From CAVWDU01 sp963840725 (GTDB lineage: Bacteria > Pseudomonadota > Gammaproteobacteria > Pseudomonadales > Halieaceae): a stretch of DNA of 64,000 bases. A program made the translations under genes and the position numbers. Shown here in pieces: positions 17,958 through 27,201 of the stretch; position 1 is the first letter of the stretch, and the number at the start of each line of letters is the position of its first letter. The stretch is taken from contig CAWIZY010000025.1 in the NCBI GenBank assembly GCA_963840725.1, positions 124,001 to 188,000 of the forward strand, written 5' to 3'. Below the pieces are notes generated by a model. It searched no databases, was not told the origin of the DNA, and saw nothing but the letters and a program-made list of their open reading frames with translations.

Positions 17958-18803
17958 ATGAAATTTGAAGGTACTGAGCGTTACGTCGCAACCGATGATT
18001 TGCGGATGGCGGTTAACGCGGCGGTGGCGCTGGAGCGCCCACTGTTAATCAAAGGTGAACCCGGCACTGGCAAGACCATGCTGGCAGAAGAGGTCGCCGC
18101 AGGCCTGGACAAAAAGCTGATTCAGTGGCATATCAAATCCACCACGAAGGCGCAGCAGGGTCTGTATGAGTACGACGCCGTTTCCCGCCTGCGCGACTCA
18201 CAGCTCGGGGATGAAAAGGTTCAGGACATCGCCAATTACATCAAGAAAGGCAAATTGTGGGAGGCCTTTGATGCAGATGAGCAAGTGGTCCTGCTGATCG
18301 ATGAGGTAGACAAGGCTGATATCGAGTTCCCCAACGACCTGTTGGTGGAACTGGACCGCATGGAATTCTTTGTGTATGAAACCGGCCAGGTGGTCAAGGC
18401 CAGGCAGCGACCCATTATCATCATCACCAGTAACAACGAAAAAGAATTACCGGATGCGTTTCTCCGTCGCTGCTTCTTTCACTTCATCAACTTTCCGGAT
18501 CGCGAGACCATGCGCGCGATTGTAGATGTGCATTATCCGGACATTACCCAATCATTGGTCCAGGAAGCCATGGAGATGTTTTTCGATGTGCGGGCGATCC
18601 CAGGGCTCAAGAAGAAACCCTCGACATCCGAGCTGATCGACTGGCTCAAGTTGCTGATGGCAGACGATATCCCGGATGAAATTCTCAAGGACCGCGACCC
18701 CAGCAAAGCTATTCCGCCCCTGTATGGTGCGTTGCTCAAGAATGAGCAGGATGTACACCTGTTGGAGCGGCTGGCATTTATGCACCGCCGGGAAACGCGC
18801 TGA
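17958..18803 (+). CDS. MoxR-family AAA+ ATPase
   Basis: 281 residues from ATG 17958; an upstream in-frame TTG at 17931 is less likely. Walker A is GEPGTGKTM near residue 35, Walker B VVLLIDEVDKAD, and sensor-1 IIIITSNNEKELPDAFLRRC. MoxR ATPases act as chaperones with VWA proteins to activate enzymes or mature complexes. VWA genes lie on both sides, which supports a functional MoxR-VWA pair. The client protein cannot be deduced. Confidence 0.93.
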   Translation: MKFEGTERYVATDDLRMAVNAAVALERPLLIKGEPGTGKTMLAEEVAAGLDKKLIQWHIKSTTKAQQGLYEYDAVSRLRDSQLGDEKVQDIANYIKKGKLWEAFDADEQVVLLIDEVDKADIEFPNDLLVELDRMEFFVYETGQVVKARQRPIIIITSNNEKELPDAFLRRCFFHFINFPDRETMRAIVDVHYPDITQSLVQEAMEMFFDVRAIPGLKKKPSTSELIDWLKLLMADDIPDEILKDRDPSKAIPPLYGALLKNEQDVHLLERLAFMHRRETR

Positions 18804-18874
18804 TTAGGGGTTATTCGGGACGAAATCAGGCTTTTGTAAGGTATTGTATTGAGTAAGGAGGTTCCAGCCCTTTC

Positions 18875-20050
18875 ATGCTGATCAATTTCTTCCATGGACT
18901 TCGCGACGCGGGAGTGCCCGTCACTACGCGGGAATTGCTCGATTTGCTCGAAGGCCTTTCCCAACGCGTCGTATTTGCGGACATCGACGAGTTCTACTAT
19001 TTCAGCCGCGCCTGCATGGTGAAGGACGAAAAGTATTTTGACCGGTTCGATCGCGCATTCGGGCTTCACTTCAAGGAACTGGAAGCACTCGACGACGTCA
19101 TTGAGGCATTGATCCCCGATGATTGGTTACGCTCAGAGTTTCTTAAAAATCTAAGTGACGAAGAGAAGGCCAAAATTGAGTCGTTGGGTGGGCTTGAGAA
19201 GCTCATCGAGGAATTCAAAAAACGTCTCGAAGAGCAGAAGAAGCGTCACGAGGGCGGTAATAAGTGGGTTGGAACCGGCGGTACCTCGCCCTTTGGCCAG
19301 GAGGGCTATCACCCTGAGGGCATTCGTGTAGGGCCTAACGGGCGCAACAAGAAAGCAGTAAAAGTCTGGGATCGCCGGGATTTTAAAAACCTGGACGACA
19401 GTGTCGAAATAGGCACCCGCAACATCAAGGTAGCGCTGCGCAGGCTACGAAAATTTGCCCGCACCGGCGCCGCGGACGAACTGGACCTGGACGACACCAT
19501 CCACTCTACCGCCCGCAATGCCGGCCTATTGGATATCAAGATGGTCCCGGAGCGCCACAATGCCGTAAAGGTCCTGTTGTTTTTTGATGTCGGCGGTTCT
19601 ATGGACCCGCACGTTAAAGTCTGTGAAGAATTGTTTTCCGCGGCACGCACCGAATTCAAACACATGGAAAACTTCTACTTCCATAACTTTCTGTACGAGA
19701 GCGCCTGGCGCAACAATGTACGCCGACACAGCGAGCGCACGCCGCTGCTGGATGTTCTCCACAAGTACTCCCATGACTACAAGGTCATCTTCGTGGGTGA
19801 TGCCTCGATGTCGCCCTACGAGATCGTGCAGCCGGGCGGTTCTGTAGAACACTGGAATGAAGAGTCGGGCGAGACCTGGATGCGTCGCTTGCTGGAGGTC
19901 TATGATAAAGCGATCTGGCTGAATCCGGTGCCTGAAGATGAGTGGGAGTACACCCAGTCCGTGGCCATAACCCATCAGTTGATGGACGGGCACATGTACC
20001 CGCTGACCCTTAAAGGCCTCGAAGACGCGATGACTTACCTAACGAGGTAG
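18875..20050 (+). CDS. VWA domain-containing protein, CoxE-like
   Basis: 391 residues from ATG 18875, with a strong AAGGAGG about 12 bases upstream. No signal peptide, so cytoplasmic. The N-terminal third is helical and highly charged (LEKLIEEFKKRLEEQKKRHE). The VWA-like part has the degenerate MIDAS FFDVGGSMDPHV, with GGS instead of SGS, and later VIFVGDASMSPYEI. It matches the CoxE-like VWA partners usually encoded next to MoxR ATPases, as here (72 bases downstream). Confidence 0.87.
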   Translation: MLINFFHGLRDAGVPVTTRELLDLLEGLSQRVVFADIDEFYYFSRACMVKDEKYFDRFDRAFGLHFKELEALDDVIEALIPDDWLRSEFLKNLSDEEKAKIESLGGLEKLIEEFKKRLEEQKKRHEGGNKWVGTGGTSPFGQEGYHPEGIRVGPNGRNKKAVKVWDRRDFKNLDDSVEIGTRNIKVALRRLRKFARTGAADELDLDDTIHSTARNAGLLDIKMVPERHNAVKVLLFFDVGGSMDPHVKVCEELFSAARTEFKHMENFYFHNFLYESAWRNNVRRHSERTPLLDVLHKYSHDYKVIFVGDASMSPYEIVQPGGSVEHWNEESGETWMRRLLEVYDKAIWLNPVPEDEWEYTQSVAITHQLMDGHMYPLTLKGLEDAMTYLTR

Positions 20051-20105
20051 CGCTGACTTAACGGCCGTTTCGCTCAATGTTATCAGGACTTGGTGGAGGT
20101 GCGGC

Positions 20106-20453
20106 GTGGCTGTCAGTGAATTCGAAATTAGGCGTATTGAAATGCTGGCATCCGGGTATGTGGATGCTCATAGGCCACCCGCCCATGTCAGGTCCCGGTT
20201 GGATATAGGCTTTCGCGTCAGCAATCAAAGCCTTGAACTTTTTGAAATACGCCCGCGCTGGGACAACCCCAGCGAAATTCTGGAGCATTCATTCGCCAGG
20301 ACGACGTTTGTGAAGAAGACTAAAACATGGAAAATCTGCTGGATGCGTCAGGATTTGAAATGGCATTCCTATGAGCCTGTGCCGGAAGTTGGCACCCTAG
20401 AGGAGGCTTTGTCTGTGGTGTCGGAGGATGCCTATGGGTGTTTTCATGGGTAG
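20106..20453 (+). CDS. DUF3024 family protein
   Basis: 115 residues from GTG 20106. The conserved pattern is LDIGFRVSNQSLELFEIRPRW followed by an aromatic stretch, FVKKTKTWKICWMRQDLKWHS. It is small, soluble and of unknown function; the match to DUF3024 rests on this Trp-rich core. A perfect hairpin lies just after its stop. Confidence 0.75.
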   Translation: MAVSEFEIRRIEMLASGYVDAHRPPAHVRSRLDIGFRVSNQSLELFEIRPRWDNPSEILEHSFARTTFVKKTKTWKICWMRQDLKWHSYEPVPEVGTLEEALSVVSEDAYGCFHG

Positions 20454-20465
20454 GTGCAGTAGTAA

Positions 20466-20490
20466 CGACCCGGCCAGGGAGGCCGGGTCG
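20466..20490. terminator. bidirectional hairpin terminator between convergent genes
   Basis: A perfect 10-bp GC-rich stem (CGACCCGGCC / GGCCGGGTCG) with a five-base loop lies between the DUF3024 gene and the convergent exported-protein gene. A TTTT follows at 20500 on the plus side. It probably ends transcription from both directions. Confidence 0.7.
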
Positions 20491-20501
20491 CAACCCTGGT
20501 T

Positions 20502-21086
20502 TTAGTCCGCTGTGGCTTCTGCCTTCTTCTCCAGCGTGATGGCGACTGCCTCGGTATAGGTGACGATAATAGTGTCACCGAGGGTGACGCCTTCCATATC
20601 TTCGGGCTCAACATCGCCGATCATGTGCAGATTGCCACGGGGGTCGAGGATAGTCACAGTCCCCAGGGCCCGGTTCATGCCTTCGATAGTGCAAACCGCC
20701 TGGATCACCCGGCCAAGCCCAGCGCCCGGCAGTTCATCCATATCTGCTATAGCCGCGGCATCCAGTTCTACCCAGGGCTCGGCTTTTTCTTCTTCGGTTG
20801 GTGAGCGCAAATCGCCTTCCAGGGAGGCAATGTAAGTGGTCACCACCATATCGCCTTTTTCGAACTCCTTAAGCCGCTTGATGTCGTCACTGGCTGTCAG
20901 AGTGACCACGTCGCCCATGGGCGTACGCAGGCTCATTTCCCGCGTCTCCTGGTTGATTGCAACGATTTCAGCTTCTACCTGCACCGACGTTGAGCGCTCG
21001 CCGTGTTCCTTCTTGGCCTGCGCAGCCATCTGCCAGCTACCCAGTGAGACTGCGATAACCAGTGCCGTTACCTGCTTAATATTCAT
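20502..21086 (-). CDS. exported protein of unknown function with two similar beta domains
   Basis: 194 residues with a signal peptide (ALVIAVSLGSWQMAAQA). The mature part looks like two related halves. Each has an AxxxxIxxxxR segment, a central G-V-T or G-T-V-T-I strand and an ending of GDxxVxTY type (KGDMVVTTYIASL and LGDTIIVTYTEAVAITL). The pattern suggests a duplicated small beta-barrel (inference). It is acidic and has no Cys pair in the second half. I do not recognise the family with certainty. Confidence 0.7.
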   Translation of the reverse strand: MNIKQVTALVIAVSLGSWQMAAQAKKEHGERSTSVQVEAEIVAINQETREMSLRTPMGDVVTLTASDDIKRLKEFEKGDMVVTTYIASLEGDLRSPTEEEKAEPWVELDAAAIADMDELPGAGLGRVIQAVCTIEGMNRALGTVTILDPRGNLHMIGDVEPEDMEGVTLGDTIIVTYTEAVAITLEKKAEATAD

Positions 21087-21142
21087 GGTTTATGTACTCC
21101 GTCCAATGAGAATTGATCCGCTGTTCCGGGATGCAATATACG

Positions 21143-21958
21143 TCAGTCATGCTGGCCCTGCAACGCATTGGCATAAATGATCAGGCCTGCCGTAATCGCC
21201 ACATTAAGCGACTCGACGCTGCGGCTCATCGGGATAGACAGGCGGGTGTCAGCCATTGCCTCGACCTCAGCCGACACCCCGGTTGTTTCGTTGCCCAGTA
21301 CATAAATGCAGTGACTGGCTGGCCGGTGCTGGAAAAGGTTGGTAGACGCGCTTGCGGCGAGGGTGCATATCTCCATGCCGCGTTCTCGACAGGCACCCAA
21401 TGCTGCCACGAGCTCCTCACAGCGCACCACGGGCGAGCGATAGAGTGTACCCGCACTGGCTTTGATAACCAGGGGGCCGAGCGCCGCATTACCCCTGGCT
21501 GACCAGATCACGCCATCGATAGGGCCCGCGGCCGCAGAGCGCAAAATCATGCCAAGGTTCTGTGGGTTGGTGATGCCATCCAGCGCCAATAACCGCTGCG
21601 GCGGGAGATCGGGTAGCCTGGCGAGGTAGGTTTCCAGGTCAGAAAAGGCCGGGCAGACTACATCAACCGCCGCGCCCTGATCCTGTTTACCGTTCTTTGA
21701 AATACGGGCGAGCGCTGCTCGATTATGCCATTTGACGGTAATCGACCGAGTTCGGGCGTGGCGCTCTATGTCCTTGATAATGCTGCTGGAATGGTTGCTT
21801 TCAGCCAGGTGCACAGCGTGGCATTCCAGGTCTGGGTCGAGCAGAGTTTCCAGCACCGGTTTGCGCCCGTATACGGTGATCATACGGTCGAAGAAGGCTT
21901 TCCGCTGGCGGTATTCGTCCCGGTCAGACAAGGAGTGCGCCCGTCTCCGCCATGCCAT
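21143..21958 (-). CDS. SpoU/TrmH family RNA 2'-O-methyltransferase
   Basis: About 271 residues from ATG 21958; a frame extension to 22054 looks non-coding, and ATG 21883 (MITVYGRKPVLE) is an alternative start. The SPOUT trefoil-knot motifs are clear: DGITNPQNLGMILRSAAA, YVLGNETTGVS and LSIPMSRSVESLNVAITAG. An N-terminal substrate-binding domain precedes them. Such enzymes methylate ribose in rRNA or tRNA. RlmB-like activity is possible, but the exact target is not determined. Confidence 0.88.
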   Translation of the reverse strand: MAWRRRAHSLSDRDEYRQRKAFFDRMITVYGRKPVLETLLDPDLECHAVHLAESNHSSSIIKDIERHARTRSITVKWHNRAALARISKNGKQDQGAAVDVVCPAFSDLETYLARLPDLPPQRLLALDGITNPQNLGMILRSAAAGPIDGVIWSARGNAALGPLVIKASAGTLYRSPVVRCEELVAALGACRERGMEICTLAASASTNLFQHRPASHCIYVLGNETTGVSAEVEAMADTRLSIPMSRSVESLNVAITAGLIIYANALQGQHD

Positions 21959-22162
21959 GACAGCGCTTGTGTGCCGTGTTGCCCGGGCTGTTTGACGGCG
22001 GATAGCACAGCTTCGCCGTAGCGGCCTGCCGCTCATTGCGGTCACTGCAGCCATGATTGCGCTTGCCCAGGTATGCGCCCGGTTGGCAGGGCTGGTCAGC
22101 CGGTTCAGTCAATTGCTCCATGATAATATCAGGCCCCAGTGCGCCGATGCTCTGCAAGATTA

Positions 22163-22202
22163 AGTCTCACCCTCAGTCTCACCCTCACCCTCACCCTCAC
22201 CA
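22163..22202. repeat. short tandem repeat upstream of a glutaredoxin-like gene
   Basis: A 12-base direct repeat (AGTCTCACCCTC at 22163-22174 and 22175-22186) runs into TCACCC units at 22179-22202, the last imperfect. It ends 11 bases before the GTG start and abuts the ribosome-binding site CAGGAG. Copy-number change could alter the leader length. Confidence 0.7.
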
Positions 22203-22213
22203 GGAGTGTCTCA

Positions 22214-22465
22214 GTGAACCATTACATTCTTTATGGCACCACAGCCTGCCATCTGTGCGAGCAAGCCGAGCATATGCTCCGCTGGGCTGCAACGGGCCCG
22301 GGCATAAATTTCGAATACCGCAATGTCGATATCAGCGAATCCAACGCCCTGTTCGAACGCTATGCGCTGTCCATTCCCGTGCTGCGTTCAGATGACGATC
22401 AGGGCAGGGAACTGAACTGGCCTTTTGAAGCAGAGTGCCTGCTGGCGTTTCTGCAGGGCTGCTGA
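22214..22465 (+). CDS. glutaredoxin-like family protein
   Basis: 83 residues from GTG 22214, chosen because CAGGAG lies eight bases upstream; the open frame before it encodes a repetitive Leu-Thr stretch from the tandem repeat. The thioredoxin-fold start HYILYGTTACHLCEQAE contains CxxC, and the cis-Pro segment is SIPVL. It is probably a small thiol-disulfide protein of the cytoplasm. Convergent with the universal stress gene. Confidence 0.82.
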   Translation: MNHYILYGTTACHLCEQAEHMLRWAATGPGINFEYRNVDISESNALFERYALSIPVLRSDDDQGRELNWPFEAECLLAFLQGC

Positions 22466-22469
22466 TTGC

Positions 22470-22907
22470 CTATTTTTTGCCAACTCTCACCGCAAGAACG
22501 TCACAGCTGGAACCATGCAGCACCCCATTTGCCGTAGAACCCAATAGCAGCGATAGTCCGTGACGGCCGTGGCTACCGACTACGATCAGGTCTGCACCGG
22601 TCTCTTCCGCCTTGGCATGGATCTCCACTTCAGGGCGTCCCAGGACGATGTGCTGATGATCGGCGGGCACTTCGTAAGTTTCACCGAAGCGAGCCAGTTG
22701 CTGGGCGGCCTGCTGGTGAATTTCTTCCTGAATGCCCGAGAAATCCATGGGAATATCGCCCCCGTAGGCGAAACTCAAAGGCTCGATGACATGAACCAGA
22801 TGCAATGTTGCGCCACCGTCCTTGGCTATGCTGCGGGCACGCTGAATTATTCGTGCTGACTCTTCGCTCAGATCGATAGCAACCAGCACAATGCTGTAGT
22901 CTGACAT
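22470..22907 (-). CDS. universal stress protein, UspA family
   Basis: 145 residues from ATG 22907, which has GGAG nine bases upstream; an in-frame extension to 22952 is rejected. The fold starts IVLVAIDLSEESARI. The nucleotide-binding signature near the C-terminus is VVGSHGRHGLSLLLGSTANGV, the G-2x-G-9x-G(S/T) pattern of ATP-binding Usp proteins. It is a cytoplasmic stress protein. Confidence 0.9.
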   Translation of the reverse strand: MSDYSIVLVAIDLSEESARIIQRARSIAKDGGATLHLVHVIEPLSFAYGGDIPMDFSGIQEEIHQQAAQQLARFGETYEVPADHQHIVLGRPEVEIHAKAEETGADLIVVGSHGRHGLSLLLGSTANGVLHGSSCDVLAVRVGKK

Positions 22908-22972
22908 CGTATGTCTCCGTAACCGTGATTGTTCAGCTATCATATATAGCATAGTCTGCCCCCTTTGGAGGA

Positions 22973-23464
22973 TTGATCTGGATCAGTCCTCCGGCCCCTG
23001 ATCCGGAAAATGGAATCGCGTTGAGCTATCTTATCGTTCTGCTTGTGGTCGCATTGGCAGCGGCACCGCTACTGCACTTTGCACCCAGCAAGCGCCAGAG
23101 GCGGGTCGCCAGACTGCGTGAGCACGCCGCACTCAGCGGCTTGTTTGTGGAATTTCGCAATATGCCTGGGGGCGTTCCGGCAGTGACCTCTGGCTCCAAA
23201 GGCAGTGTGATTTATTACGGCCACCGGTTGCCGCCCCCAAAACGCGGTGAACAGCGCGCTGGGGTCTGGGCCCGCTCTGCCGAGGGCTGGAGGGCAGTGG
23301 GGCAGCGTCGCGCGGTGCCAGCCTGTCTGGGGCAATTGCCGGACGATGTGCAAGCTGCCAGCGTCGACAATGGCAGTTGTGGCGTGTACTGGCAGGAGCG
23401 GGGTGAAGAGCAGGAAATTGATGCGATTGCGGGGGCTCTCAAGGCCTGGGCCACCGATTTATAA
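22973..23464 (+). CDS. small membrane-anchored protein upstream of topA
   Basis: 163 residues if it starts at TTG 22973, behind TTTGGAG; TTG 23021 would begin directly with the helix SYLIVLLVVALAAAPLLHF. One N-terminal transmembrane segment is followed by a basic linker (SKRQRRVARLREHAA) and a soluble domain with CLGQL and GSCGVYW. Its position matches the unnamed gene next to topA in Pseudomonas. Function unknown. Confidence 0.65.
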   Translation: MIWISPPAPDPENGIALSYLIVLLVVALAAAPLLHFAPSKRQRRVARLREHAALSGLFVEFRNMPGGVPAVTSGSKGSVIYYGHRLPPPKRGEQRAGVWARSAEGWRAVGQRRAVPACLGQLPDDVQAASVDNGSCGVYWQERGEEQEIDAIAGALKAWATDL

Positions 23465-23486
23465 GCTGCCGATTGACCGGTTTTCC

Positions 23487-23515
23487 TTGACCGAGGGCGT
23501 TCGGGGACTTATATA
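23487..23515 (+). promoter_or_regulatory. sigma-70 promoter for topA
   Basis: TTGACC at 23487-23492 and TATATA at 23510-23515 are separated by exactly 17 bases, a near-consensus sigma-70 promoter. The predicted start leaves a leader of about 58 bases before topA. Confidence 0.75.
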
Positions 23516-23579
23516 TGCCAGTTTTTTGGCGGTCGGAGTCGTCGGCTGGCATCAGATTTGCAAGTTATGAAAGGAAGCT

Positions 23580-26252
23580 ATGGCTAAGTCACTAGTGATT
23601 GTCGAGTCGCCAGCGAAAGCTAAAACCATTAACAAATACCTGGGGCCTGACTTTGTGGTCAAGTCCAGTGTGGGCCACATTCGTGATCTTCCAACTGCCG
23701 GAAGCGGGGTCAAAGCAGACCCGAAGGAGCGGGCTGCCCAGGCGGCACGCACCCGCAAGATGGCCCCGGAGGCGAAGGCGGCCTATAAAAAGCAGAAGTC
23801 CCGGGAACAGTTAATACGGCGGATGGGCATTGACCCGGACCAGGACTGGCGCGCCCATTACGAGGTACTGCCCGGCAAGGAAAAGGTGGTTAGCGAGCTG
23901 CGCAAACTGGCAGCAGACAGCGACGCTATTTATCTCGCCACTGACCGCGATCGCGAGGGGGAGGCGATTGCCTGGCATCTGCGCGAAGCCATCGGCGGGG
24001 ATGAATCCCGGTATCAGCGGGTGGTGTTCAATGAAATAACGCGTAAGGCCATCGGCGAAGCTTTCGAGCAGCCCAGCCAAATCGATTACGATCGTGTTCA
24101 CGCCCAGCAGGCCAGGCGCTTTCTGGACCGTGTGGTGGGTTATATGGTGTCGCCTCTGCTTTGGGCGAAGGTAGCCGGGGCTTGTCCGCGGGTCGGGTGC
24201 AGTCGGTTGCCGTGCGCCTGATCGTAGAACGTGAGCGAGAAATTCATGCGTTCATACCCGAGGAGTACTGGGAGATACATGCGGATCTGGGCACGGCGGC
24301 GGAGGAATCGCTGCGGTTTCAGGTGCGCAAGTAGCAAGGGTGACAACTTCCGTCCGGACAGCGAGGAAGCGGCGCGAAAAGCCGAAGCCGAGCTGCAGGA
24401 GCTGCCCTATGTGGTCAGCCAGCGCGAGGACAAACCGACGCGGTCCAAGCCCTCGGCACCCTTTATCACCTCGACACTGCAACAGGCTGCCAGTACCCGG
24501 TTGGGTTTTACCGTCAAGAAAACCATGATGATGGCGCAGCGTCTTTACGAGGCGGGATACATCACCTACATGCGGACCGATTCAACCAATCTGAGCGAAG
24601 AAGCGGTTACCGCTTGCCGCGACTATATAAGCGCAAACTTTCCGGCCTCGCTACCTGCCTGAACAAGCTAACATCTACTCTTCGAAGGAGGGCGCCCAGG
24701 AGGCCCACGAAGCCATTCGGCCATCCGATGTTAACGTGCCACAGACCGCCCTGAGCGGGATGGAGCGTGATGCGGAGCGACTGTATGAGTTGATCTGGCG
24801 ACAGTTTGTGGCTTGCCAGATGCCCCCTGCCGAGTATACGTCCACGGTGGTGACCGTCAGCGCCGGTGACTACGAGTTGAATGTGAAGGGGCGGATCATT
24901 CGCTTCGACGGCTATACGCGGGTGCAACCGCCGGCAGGGCGCAAGGGTGATGATGCGGTCCTGCCCGATATCAACAGCGGGGATTCGCTGAGCTTGCTTA
25001 AACTGGATCCGGCGCAGCACTTTACCAAACCTGCGCCGCGATACGGTGAAGCGGCGCTGGTTCGAGAGCTGGAGAAGCGGGGAATTGGTCGGCCATCCAC
25101 TTACGCGTCCATTATTTCCACTATTCAGGATCGGGGTTACGTCCGGCTCGAAAACAAACGGTTCTATGCTGAGAAAATGGGTGATGTCGTCACCCAACGA
25201 TTGCAAAAGAGCTTTTCTGAATTGCTGGATTATGGTTTCACCGCGTCCATGGAAGAGCGGCTTGATGAAGTTGCCCAGGGTAAACTTGAATGGCGCAAGT
25301 TGCTAGACGAGTTCTACGCAGAGTTCAGTGCTCTGCTGGAAACAGCGGAGGAGCCCGAACCCGCGGGAATGCGAGCGCAACGAGCCTACCCCCACCGACA
25401 TCGAATGTAGCGTGTGCGGCCGCCTGATGCAGGTGCGCACTGCCAGCACCGGCGTGTTCCTGGGGTGTTCCGGCTACGCCCTGCCACCCAAGGAGCGGTG
25501 CAAGCACACGATCAACCTGACTCCTGGTGATGAGGCCATTCGCGAAGACGCCGACGATGAAGCTGAATCCCGGCAGTTGCTCGACCGAGCATCGCTGTTC
25601 TATATGCAACACGGCCATGGACAGCTACCTGATCGATGAGCAACGAAAATTGCACGTCTGCGGGAACAACCCGGACTGTCCTGGCTTTGAGGTTGAGGCG
25701 GGCAAGTTCAAGATAAAGGGTTATGACGGGCCGGTACTGGAATGCGACAAATGTGGCGCCGAAATGCAACTCAAGACCGGTCGATTTGGCAAATACTTTG
25801 GCTGCACCGCCGAGGGCTGCAAAAACACCCGTAAGTTGTTGCGCAGCGGGCAGGCAGCCCCGCCAAAAATGGATCCTGTGCCGATGCCGGAACTGATCTG
25901 TGCCAAGGTCGAGGATACCTACGTTCTCCGGGATGGCGCCGCCGGCTTGTTTCTGGCTGCGAGCCAGTTTCCCAAAAATCGAGAGACACGGGCGCCTTTT
26001 GTCGACGAGATCGTACCGCACAAAGAAGAGATCGACCCCAAGTACACGTTCCTGTTCAGCGCACCAGCGGTTGATGGGGACGGTAACCGGACACAGATAC
26101 GGTATAGCCGTAAGACCGCAGAACAGTATGTGATGACCGAGGTTGATGGTAAGGCAACGGGCTGGAAAGCGTTCTATCGAGACGGCAAGTGGCAGGTGGA
26201 AGAGTCGCGCAGCGGCGGTACGCGGGCGAAAGCCAAGCGCAAGAAAAAGTAA
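23580..26252 (+). CDS. topA: DNA topoisomerase I (five frameshifts in the given sequence)
   Basis: Type IA topoisomerase that relaxes negative supercoils. The TOPRIM start is MAKSLVIVESPAKAKTINKY, with ATDRDREGEAIAWHL later. The active-site Tyr lies in GYITYMRTDSTNL (about 24559-24597). C-terminal zinc-finger repeats include CSVCGRLM, CSICNTAMDSYLID and CDKCGAEM. The frame breaks at about 24177 (one C lost), 24333, 24655, 25370 and 25595 (one base gained each); corrected it would be about 889 residues, close to the usual 865-870. Conservation on both sides of every break is high. The start has AAGGAAGC upstream. An essential-type gene with only one-base indels points to sequence errors. Confidence 0.9.
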
Positions 26253-26717
26253 ATGGCCGGTTACCGCGCTCAGGCCAATCATGCCCTCTACCTGGCTCGC
26301 ATCCTGGCCGCCGGGTGGCAGCGGGCTGTTGATGAGAGGCAAATACCCCTGACATCACTCGCACAGGCCTATGAACCTGCTGCCTGCAACCATTTGATTG
26401 CCGCCTACGGCTGGTTTTTGCTGGAAATCACGCAGCCGGAGCCCGCTCCCGAACTGCCGCCGCGAGGATGCGATCAGTTGCCGCCACCGCCGGAGGGTCG
26501 CGTGTTTCCGGGTGAGGTTCTGGAGTTCAGGCAGTTGGAACAGCACGGCTGGTTGCGGGAGCTACTGCGTGAGCGAGGCGGGGCGGTGGCGCGGGCGCGG
26601 AGCCAGGGCAATCTCGCTTCGGAAGCGGCGGCACTGGGCCCTGAGGACTTTATGGCGTGGGCTGACCGTCTGGAGACTCTGTTTGGCCGCATGAGCGACT
26701 CGCTGGACGAGTATTGA
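26253..26717 (+). CDS. DUF6586-like protein downstream of topA
   Basis: 154 residues starting right after the topA stop. It begins YRAQANHALYLARILAAGW, has YGWFLLEI near residue 50, and ends with a helical segment rich in Arg, Glu and Leu. The position between topA and lexA matches the unnamed PA3009-type gene of Pseudomonas. Cytoplasmic, function unknown. Confidence 0.72.
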   Translation: MAGYRAQANHALYLARILAAGWQRAVDERQIPLTSLAQAYEPAACNHLIAAYGWFLLEITQPEPAPELPPRGCDQLPPPPEGRVFPGEVLEFRQLEQHGWLRELLRERGGAVARARSQGNLASEAAALGPEDFMAWADRLETLFGRMSDSLDEY

Positions 26718-26733
26718 TGGCAGATGCCGCTCG

Positions 26734-26754
26734 AAAGCCCTCAACCCGGGCTTT
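26734..26754 (+). terminator. possible weak terminator after the topA operon
   Basis: AAAGCCC at 26734-26740 pairs with GGGCTTT at 26748-26754 around a seven-base loop. There is no T run after it, so it may act only as a pause or RNA-end stabiliser. Confidence 0.4.
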
Positions 26755-26822
26755 GGGCTACCGCGCATTGGTAGGCGCAAATGTGTTAGAATGCCACCCT
26801 CGGGGATGAAGGGGGTATCTCA

Positions 26823-27083
26823 GTGTCAACATCATTACTGGAGATTGTTGATCTCGGCGACGGAGAGATCGTGTTGCAGCGTGCGGATGATAGTTCCGAG
26901 CCGCTGGTGACGATTAGCTTCTCGGACGAATCACGCGCGTACATTATGGATAATGGGCTGGAAGTTGCTAAGGCAATGATACAGGCTGGTCTGCAGGCGG
27001 CCGCCAGCCTTTCCGAACAGGCAGAAGTTGAGGTTGAAACCGAGACCGAAGCCGCAGAAATGCCTATGCGAGTTTTGCACTAA
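26823..27083 (+). CDS. small acidic protein of unknown function near lexA
   Basis: 86 residues from GTG 26823, with GGGGG seven bases upstream. An extended -10 box (TG-T-TAGAAT, 26784-26792) lies before it, so it may have its own promoter. The sequence has a beta-rich start (LLEIVDLGDGEIVLQRAD) and a C-terminal EVEVETETEAAE stretch. No Cys, no transmembrane segment. I do not recognise a domain. It occupies the place where Pseudomonas has sulA next to lexA, but it does not resemble SulA. Confidence 0.65.
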   Translation: MSTSLLEIVDLGDGEIVLQRADDSSEPLVTISFSDESRAYIMDNGLEVAKAMIQAGLQAAASLSEQAEVEVETETEAAEMPMRVLH

Positions 27084-27097
27084 CCAACTGATACAAC

Positions 27098-27167
27098 CCA
27101 TGGGTACTCTCCATGGGTACTCTGCATGTGCCGCACTGCGAGTGCCGCACTGCGAGTGCCGCACTGC
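27098..27167. repeat. two adjacent short tandem repeats downstream of lexA
   Basis: CCATGGGTACTCT is duplicated exactly at 27098-27110 and 27111-27123. It is followed by the 14-base unit GTGCCGCACTGCGA repeated 2.9 times at 27128-27167. The array fills the gap between the convergent small gene and lexA. Confidence 0.85.
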
Positions 27168-27201
27168 AAACGACACTGTAGGCGGCGGTCGCCGGAGATG
27201 G

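Noticed and set aside
22139..22213. Leu-Thr repeat peptide before the glutaredoxin-like protein
   Set aside because: It is a translation of the TCACCC repeat; a good ribosome-binding site points to GTG 22214.
23580..26252. topA as an old pseudogene
   Set aside because: All motifs and zinc fingers remain and only one-base indels occur. An old pseudogene would show larger losses and substitutions.
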